A program made the position numbers and the translations under genes. A stretch of DNA of 10,231 nt from an uncultured Streptomyces sp. (GTDB taxonomy: Bacteria > Actinomycetota > Actinomycetes > Streptomycetales > Streptomycetaceae): positions 1 to 10,231 of the forward strand of contig CAMLJW010000165.1 of NCBI GenBank assembly GCA_946480485.1. Reading direction: 5' to 3'. Shown here in pieces: positions 5,761 to 10,231 of this stretch; position 1 is the first letter of the stretch, and every line of letters begins with the position of its first letter. The notes under the pieces were generated by a model. It saw only the letters and a list, made by a program, of their open reading frames with translations, was not told the DNA's origin and did no database searches.

Positions 5761-5922
5761 CACTTCGGCCGCGGGCCGTCCTGGCTGGTCGCACCCAAGC
5801 GGCGAAGCCGCACATGACAGGGCCTCACCCACCCGCAGCCGCCAACCCACAGGAGGGGCCGTGTGCCGGTACGTCATCGCCGCCAACCGGCAGGCGAAAC
5901 CGCGCCACCGCCGCAGGCACCG

Positions 5923-6987
5923 TCACGCGTTACTGACGGCCACCCAGCGGTCCAGCGTCCTCTTCGCCGCCCCGGAGTCGATGGACTCCGCCGCCTTCGC
6001 CATCCCGGTGCGGAGCTGGTCCGCGAGGGAACCGGGGCCCGGCTCCAGGGCCACGAGGGCGGCTGCCGAGTTCAGCAGGACCGCGTCGCGCACCGCCCCG
6101 GGCTCGCCGCTGAGCAGGCGCCGGGCGACGTCCGCGTTGTAGGAGGCGTCGGCTCCGCGCAGCGCCTCCACCGGCACCAGCTCGATGCCGACATCCCGCG
6201 GGTCGAAGCACTCCTCGTGGACCTTTCCGTCCCGTACGACCCAGACACGGGACGTGGACGTGGTGGTCAGCTCGTCGAGGCCGTCGTCGCCGCGAAAGAC
6301 CAGGGACGTGTTGCCGCGCTCGGCGAGGACGCCGGCCATGATGGGCGCCATCCGCGCGTCGGCGACGCCGACGGCCTGCGCCTTCACCCGGGCCGGATTC
6401 GTGAGCGGCCCGAGGAGGTTGAAGGTCGTGCGGATCCCCAACTGCGCTCGTGCGGCGCCCACATGCCGCAGTGCCGGATGGAACTTCACCGCGAAACAGA
6501 AGGTGATCCCGGCCTCGTCGGCCACCTCGGCCACCCGCTTCGGCGTCAGCTCCAGATTGACCCCGAGTTTCTCCAGCACGTCCGAGGCCCCGGAGGCCGA
6601 CGAAGCCGCACGGTTGCCGTGCTTGACGACCTTCGCCCCGGTCCCGGCGATGACGATCGCGGACATCGTGGAGATGTTGACGGTCTTGGCCCCGTCCCCG
6701 CCCGTGCCGACGATGTCGACGGTCTTCCCCGCCACGTCGATCAGGTTGGCGTGCTCGTACATCGTCCGTACGAGCCCGGTGATCTCCTCGACGGTCTCGC
6801 CCTTGGCCCGCAGCGCCACCGCGAACCCGGCGATCTGCGCGTCGGTCGCGTCGCCGCGCATGATCAGGTCCATGGCCCAGGCCGTGTCGTCGGCGCTCAG
6901 GTCGCGCCCGTCCAGCAGGCCGTTCAGCAGCGCGGGCCAGGAACGGCCCGCCGCGGTGTCGCCTCCAGCGGGGTTCACAGCGCTCAT
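5923..6987 (-). CDS. trpD: Anthranilate phosphoribosyltransferase
   Basis: 354 residues, the normal length. The enzyme joins anthranilate to PRPP, giving phosphoribosyl-anthranilate, the second step of tryptophan synthesis in the cytosol. Family motifs are all present: GTGGDG (94-99, PRPP pyrophosphate loop), VNIST (103-107), KHGNRA (122-127), [14 protein letters not shown] (186-199, anthranilate/PRPP site) and GDDGLDEL (233-240, Asp-Glu for metal). ATG 6987 is chosen because AGGAG (6994-6998) stands 6 nt upstream and homologues start at this distance before the first helix; reading further upstream would run through the qcrB terminator. No other trp gene is in view, so it is separate from trpE, trpC and trpBA here. 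It follows the qcr operon after a strong terminator and probably has its own promoter. Streptomyces often carry a second trpD in antibiotic clusters; the respiratory neighbourhood fits the primary copy. Confidence 0.96.
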   Translation of the reverse strand: MSAVNPAGGDTAAGRSWPALLNGLLDGRDLSADDTAWAMDLIMRGDATDAQIAGFAVALRAKGETVEEITGLVRTMYEHANLIDVAGKTVDIVGTGGDGAKTVNISTMSAIVIAGTGAKVVKHGNRAASSASGASDVLEKLGVNLELTPKRVAEVADEAGITFCFAVKFHPALRHVGAARAQLGIRTTFNLLGPLTNPARVKAQAVGVADARMAPIMAGVLAERGNTSLVFRGDDGLDELTTTSTSRVWVVRDGKVHEECFDPRDVGIELVPVEALRGADASYNADVARRLLSGEPGAVRDAVLLNSAAALVALEPGPGSLADQLRTGMAKAAESIDSGAAKRTLDRWVAVSNA

Positions 6988-7064
6988 AAGCCGCTCCTGG
7001 GTCCGTCCCGAGAAGGGACTCCGGTAGGGATGAGGACACCCTATCCAGCCCCCGCCACGGCAAA
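6988..7064 (-). promoter_or_regulatory. trpD leader with candidate -10
   Basis: On the minus strand, TAGGGT (7043-7038) fits a -10 hexamer and would give a start near 7031 and a leader of about 44 nt. No good -35 lies 16-18 bp upstream, where the qcrB terminator ends. A small hairpin GTCCC/GGGAC (7005-7019) follows in the leader. I see no tryptophan-rich leader peptide, so classical attenuation is not supported. Confidence 0.35.
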
Positions 7065-7093
7065 GAGCCCCGTCCATGCAATGGACGGGGCTC
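7065..7093 (-). terminator. Terminator of the qcrCAB operon
   Basis: Perfect 13-bp arms GAGCCCCGTCCAT (7065-7077) and ATGGACGGGGCTC (7081-7093) enclose a 3-nt loop. On the minus strand the hairpin is followed by TTTG (7064-7061). It begins 48 bp after the qcrB stop codon and separates the operon from trpD. The T-run is short, but the stem is very stable. Confidence 0.88.
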
Positions 7094-7141
7094 CCGCAGT
7101 CGCGCAACGGCGAAACGGTGAAACGGTGAACCGACCGGAGA

Positions 7142-8767
7142 TCAGTGGTGGCCGTGGCCGCTCGTGATCTCCCGGTACTCCTCGGCGGTCGGCTTGGGGA
7201 TCTGGTTGTCCTCCCCGTAGTACGCATCGCTGAGCTTGGCCCGCAGCTTCTGCGAACCCTTCACCTTGCGCTCGACACCGTTCTCGTCGACCGTCGGGCC
7301 GATCTCGGCCGGCTTGTACTGCTCGTGCGCGGTGAGCACGTGCAGCTGCTCCTGGCTGAGCGGCTCGTGGATCTCGATGAACTCACCGTGCGGCAGGCGC
7401 TTGATGATGCCCGACTCACGGCCGTGCAGCACCTTTTCCTTGTCGCGGCGCTGCAGGCCGAGACAGATCCGCTTGGTGGCGACGAACGCGATGACCGGTC
7501 CGACGAAGAACCCGACCCGGACGAACCAGGTGACCGAGTTGATCGACAGATGGAAGTGCGTGGCGACGATGTCGTTACCACCACCGATCAGCATGATCAT
7601 GTAGGCGGTGACCCATGCGACGCCGAAGGCGGTACGTGTCGGGGCGTTGCGCGGCCGGTCCAGGATGTGGTGCTCGCGCCTGTCCCCGGTGATCCAGGAC
7701 TCGATGAACGGATAGAGCGCGATCATGCCGAGGAAGATCCCGAAGAGCACCAGCGGGATGAACACGCCCAGGACGAGTGTGTGCCCCCAGAGGTTGATCT
7801 CCCAGCCGGGCATGGCCCGGACCAGTCCCTCGGCGAAGCCCATGTACCAGTCGGGCTGGGCACCCGTGGAGACCTGGTCCGGGCGGTACGGACCCAGCGC
7901 CCAGATCGGGTTGATGGACGCGACGGCGGCCAGCATGGCGATGAATCCGAAGACCAGGAAGAAGAAGCCTCCGGCCTTGGCCATGTAGACCGGCAGCAGC
8001 GGCATGCCGACCACGTTCTTGTTCGTACGGCCGGGACCCGCGAACTGCGTGTGCTTGTGGTAGAAGACCAGGATCAGGTGGCCGACCACGAGCCCGAGCA
8101 TGATGCCCGGCAGCAGCAGGATGTGGATCGAGTAGAAGCGGGCCACGAAGTCGCCGCCCGGGAACTCTCCGCCGAACAGGAACATCGAGATGTACGTGCC
8201 GACGATCGGTGTGGACAGGATCGCGCCCTGGGTGAAGCGGACACCGGTGCCGGAGAGCAGGTCGTCCGGGAGCGAGTAGCCGGTGAAACCGGTGAACATG
8301 CCCAGGACGAACAGCAGGAAGCCGAACAGCCAGTTGATCTCACGCGGCTTGCGGAAGGCACCGGTGAAGAAGACGCGCATCATGTGCACGAACATGCCGG
8401 CCAGGAAGATGATCGCGGCCCAGTGGTGGATCTGCCGGATGAGCAGACCACCGCGGACGTCGAAGCTGATGTCCAGCGTGGAGGAGAACGCCTCCGACAT
8501 CAGCTGGCCCTGGAGCGGGACATAGCTGCCGTGGTACTCCACCTCGTTCATCGACGGGTGGAAGAACAACGTCAGATACACACCTGTGAGGATGATGACG
8601 ATGAAGCTGTAGAGGCAGATCTCGCCCAGCATGAAGGACCAGTGGTCCGGGAAGATCTTGCGCATGTTGGCCTTGGCCAGGGAGTAGATCCCCAGTCGGC
8701 CGTCGGCCCAGTCGGCAACCCGCTCGCCCGCGGGTGCCTTGCGGCGGTCGTCGTTCGAAGTACTCAT
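7142..8767 (-). CDS. qcrB: Cytochrome bc1 complex cytochrome b subunit
   Basis: 541-residue polytopic membrane protein, the quinol-oxidising core of the bc1 complex, which passes electrons from menaquinol to the Rieske cluster and to two b hemes and moves protons. Heme ligands are visible as His114/His128 in helix 2 (IHHW...VHMM) and His215/His230 in helix 4 (SIHILL...VGHLI). The Qo-site motif is PDWY (305-308), the actinobacterial form of the usual PEWY. About eight or nine hydrophobic helices run from residue 46 to 432, followed by a charged cytosolic tail of about 110 residues ending in HGHH, an extension characteristic of actinobacterial QcrB. ATG 8767 is chosen: GGGAG (8773-8777) lies 5 nt upstream, and the start overlaps the qcrA stop as ATGA, so translation is coupled. 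It is the last gene of the operon, before the hairpin at 7065-7093. Confidence 0.97.
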   Translation of the reverse strand: MSTSNDDRRKAPAGERVADWADGRLGIYSLAKANMRKIFPDHWSFMLGEICLYSFIVIILTGVYLTLFFHPSMNEVEYHGSYVPLQGQLMSEAFSSTLDISFDVRGGLLIRQIHHWAAIIFLAGMFVHMMRVFFTGAFRKPREINWLFGFLLFVLGMFTGFTGYSLPDDLLSGTGVRFTQGAILSTPIVGTYISMFLFGGEFPGGDFVARFYSIHILLLPGIMLGLVVGHLILVFYHKHTQFAGPGRTNKNVVGMPLLPVYMAKAGGFFFLVFGFIAMLAAVASINPIWALGPYRPDQVSTGAQPDWYMGFAEGLVRAMPGWEINLWGHTLVLGVFIPLVLFGIFLGMIALYPFIESWITGDRREHHILDRPRNAPTRTAFGVAWVTAYMIMLIGGGNDIVATHFHLSINSVTWFVRVGFFVGPVIAFVATKRICLGLQRRDKEKVLHGRESGIIKRLPHGEFIEIHEPLSQEQLHVLTAHEQYKPAEIGPTVDENGVERKVKGSQKLRAKLSDAYYGEDNQIPKPTAEEYREITSGHGHH

Positions 8768-9828
8768 CCGCGCTCCCAGAAGGCAGGACCGACGGGCTCT
8801 GCGAAGTCGCCGAGCGCTTCGAGGTAGCCCTCGTCGTTCACGCCGATGCGCAGCTGCGGCAGGGCGTGACCGGCGGGGCCGAAGATCACTCGGGCACCGT
8901 CGGAGAGGTCGAAGGTGGACTGGTGGCAGGGGCACAGGACGTGGTGCGTCTGCTGCTCGTACAGGGAGATCGGGCAACCGACGTGGGTGCAGATCTTCGA
9001 GTACGCCACGATGCCCTCGTGGGACCACTCGAGTTCGCGCTTGTCCTTGATGTCATCCGGCTGCAGCCGGATGATCAGCAGGGCCGCCTTGGCGATCTCG
9101 TTCTGGAAATCGTGGTCCTGCTCCTCGAGGCCCTCGGGCTTGGCGAAGGTCAGTGAGCCGACGGTGACATCGGAGGGACGCAGCGGCTCGTTCGTGTTCA
9201 TGTTGACGAGCAGCTTGCCCTTGCGCCACAGCGTGTGCCGCAGCTTGTCCTCCGGCAGCGGACCGAGGTCGCGCAGCAGCACGATGCCGGAGAGCGGGAC
9301 AAGGGTCAGCGCGCCGAGCATCGTGTTGCGGATCAGCTTGCGGCGGCCGAGCACGGACTCCTTGGCGCCCTGCCGGAAGTCGTCCATGACCTTCGCCCGG
9401 ACGTCGGGCTCCGCCTCGATGGGGTGACGGTCGTCGGCGAGCTCCACGTCGGACATCAGGGTGCGGGCCCAGTGGACCGCGCCCGCGCCGATGCAGAACA
9501 GCGCCACGCCGAGGGTCATACCCAGTGCGAAGTTCAGCGCGCTGATGTTCCCGAGCGGGAAGATGTAGACCGACCTGTCGATCGGGATCGCCACGAACGC
9601 GGCGATGAAGCCGGCGGTGGCCAGCATCGACAGCGTGAACATGAGGGCGACAACGCGCTCGGACCGGCTGGCGGCCCGCTCGTCGATGTCCTGGATGCGG
9701 TGCTCGTGGGGCGGCAGTCCCGGGTCCGCGAACGGATCCTTCTCGCCCGGAACGGCTACCGCACCGTGCTCGTCGTCTGCTCCCCGCTCGGCGGGCAGCT
9801 TCTCTTCTGGAATGTCTTGGCTACTCAT
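8764..9828 (-). CDS. qcrA: Cytochrome bc1 complex Rieske iron-sulfur subunit
   Basis: 354 residues, much longer than mitochondrial-type Rieske proteins. The 2Fe-2S ligands are in CTHVGC (Cys280, His282) and CPCHQS (Cys299, His302), and Cys285/Cys301 are placed for the stabilising disulfide. It takes an electron from menaquinol at the QcrB Qo site and passes it to QcrC. There are three membrane helices (about 60-82, 97-119 and 169-186). The third is preceded by GRRKLIRN with twin Arg162-Arg163, fitting the known actinobacterial design in which the first two helices insert by Sec/YidC and the third, with its folded cluster domain, uses Tat. The first 55 residues are acidic and cytosolic. ATG 9828 overlaps the qcrC stop (ATGA, 9828-9825); its own RBS is weak, so coupling to qcrC translation is likely. 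Confidence 0.97.
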   Translation of the reverse strand: MSSQDIPEEKLPAERGADDEHGAVAVPGEKDPFADPGLPPHEHRIQDIDERAASRSERVVALMFTLSMLATAGFIAAFVAIPIDRSVYIFPLGNISALNFALGMTLGVALFCIGAGAVHWARTLMSDVELADDRHPIEAEPDVRAKVMDDFRQGAKESVLGRRKLIRNTMLGALTLVPLSGIVLLRDLGPLPEDKLRHTLWRKGKLLVNMNTNEPLRPSDVTVGSLTFAKPEGLEEQDHDFQNEIAKAALLIIRLQPDDIKDKRELEWSHEGIVAYSKICTHVGCPISLYEQQTHHVLCPCHQSTFDLSDGARVIFGPAGHALPQLRIGVNDEGYLEALGDFAEPVGPAFWERG

Positions 9829-10231
9829 GACTTCTTGGCCTTTGCGGTCCGAGCGGCGACCCAGACGGCGACCGCGATCAGTGCACCGAGCCCGAAGATC
9901 CAGGCGAAGAGGCCCTCACTGACCGGCCCGAGGCCGCCCAGCTCCAGACCACCCGGGTTGACCGTCTCGTCGCTGTTGACCGCGTGCAGGTACGCGATGA
10001 TGTCCTTCTTGTTCTGCTCCGACAGCGTGGTGTCGGGGAACGACGGCATGTTCTGCGGGCCGGTCTGCATGGCCTCGTAGATGTGCTTCGGCTCGACGTT
10101 CTCCAGGCTCGGGGCGAACTTGCCCTTCGTCAGCGCGCCGCCCTTGCCGGTGAAGTTGTGGCACTGGGCACAGTTGTTGCGGAAGAGCTCACCGCCCTTG
10201 GCGATGTCCGCGCCCTCGGGGCCGTACTGCT
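9825..10231 (-). CDS. qcrC: Cytochrome bc1 complex diheme cytochrome c subunit (C-terminal half)
   Basis: The last 134 codons are in the window and the 5' part lies beyond the right edge; actinobacterial QcrC is usually about 270 residues with two cytochrome c domains. The second domain is seen here: CAQCH (fragment residues 20-24, covalent heme c, His24 axial ligand) and QNMPSF (59-64, Met61 the probable sixth ligand). One hydrophobic helix at about 106-126 (LFAWIFGLGALIAVAVWV) anchors it to the membrane, followed by a lysine-rich end facing the cytosol. In actinobacteria, which lack soluble cytochrome c, the two hemes of QcrC carry electrons directly from the Rieske centre to cytochrome aa3 oxidase. 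It is upstream of qcrA, with an ATGA overlap. The first heme motif and the signal sequence cannot be checked. Confidence 0.96.
   Translation of the reverse strand, partial: QYGPEGADIAKGGELFRNNCAQCHNFTGKGGALTKGKFAPSLENVEPKHIYEAMQTGPQNMPSFPDTTLSEQNKKDIIAYLHAVNSDETVNPGGLELGGLGPVSEGLFAWIFGLGALIAVAVWVAARTAKAKKS

Larger units (their letters stand above)
5348..5922. other. Long intergenic region between trpD and the desulfurase-like gene
   Basis: 575 bp without a convincing gene. Both flanking genes are on the minus strand. It contains a perfect 8-bp-arm palindrome, a hairpin-rich block resembling a genus-wide intergenic repeat, and small hairpins such as CGGCC/GGCCG (5766-5778) and GCGGC/GCCGC (5799-5811). 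GCCGCCAACC occurs twice (5838-5847, 5879-5888). The promoter of the desulfurase-like gene should lie here; TAG-type -10 candidates exist near 5410 and 5460, but none has a matching -35. The trpD terminator may be one of the hairpins. Confidence 0.7.

Noticed and set aside
5863..7167. Long plus-strand open frame (434 codons) opposite trpD
   Set aside because: trpD is certain from its motifs. Long antisense frames are expected in DNA with high third-position GC, and this translation is repetitive in Arg, Gly and Pro with no recognisable domain.
6988..7227. Extended N-terminus of trpD starting at 7227
   Set aside because: It would run through the qcrB terminator hairpin and into the qcrB coding region. 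ATG 6987 has AGGAG at ideal spacing and gives the normal family length.
7145..8827. Plus-strand open frame of 560 codons opposite qcrB
   Set aside because: It is the mirror of qcrB, whose heme ligands and PDWY are intact. The translated product is low-complexity, rich in Asp, Glu, Val and Gln.
7142..9028. Extended N-terminus of qcrB starting at 9028
   Set aside because: The extra codons lie inside qcrA in another frame and read Arg/Pro-rich; ATG 8767 has a good RBS and the ATGA overlap.

Overview
The window reads as chromosomal core DNA of a Streptomyces or a close relative. It is very GC-rich, coding regions use G or C at most third codon positions, and GTG starts are common. The cytochrome bc1 genes are of the actinobacterial type: a three-helix Rieske protein with an internal twin-arginine helix, PDWY in cytochrome b, and a membrane-anchored c-type subunit. 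From memory, the gene order resembles the stretch around qcrCAB and trpD in S. coelicolor. No mobile element, CRISPR array, tRNA or rRNA is visible.

Left part (1-2469), all on the minus strand. First comes the N-terminal part of a secreted coiled-coil protein, probably an NlpC/P60-type cell-wall hydrolase, running off the left edge. Upstream of it is a 359-bp regulatory region with two promoter-like -35/-10 pairs, an inverted repeat placed just after the predicted start of the distal one, and a hairpin directly against the ribosome binding site. Next is a two-gene unit: a small CxxC/CxxC protein followed 35 bp later by a coiled-coil protein with a C-terminal YacP/Rae1-like NYN ribonuclease domain.

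Middle part (2622-5347). On the plus strand, diverging from that unit, lie a rhomboid-family intramembrane protease and a 93-residue stand-alone Lrp/AsnC ligand-binding (RAM) protein. They converge on a minus-strand PLP enzyme of aminotransferase class V with the lysine, histidine, cysteine and arginine expected of a SufS-type cysteine desulfurase. About 575 bp of non-coding DNA upstream of that enzyme holds a clean 8-bp-arm palindrome and a hairpin-rich block resembling a common Streptomyces intergenic repeat.

Right part (5923-10231), minus strand. The respiratory operon reads qcrC (3' half), qcrA, qcrB, with ATGA stop/start overlaps at both junctions. It ends at a 13-bp perfect terminator hairpin, after which trpD (anthranilate phosphoribosyltransferase) begins with its own RBS. 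QcrC, QcrA and QcrB form the bc1 part of the bcc-aa3 supercomplex, which oxidises menaquinol and passes electrons to cytochrome aa3 oxidase. TrpD belongs to tryptophan synthesis and appears to be only a neighbour.

I see no clearly new multi-gene system. The best leads are the regulatory region before the cell-wall hydrolase, the NYN ribonuclease/zinc-ribbon pair, the poly-G tract at the rhomboid C-terminus, and the palindrome before the desulfurase-like gene.
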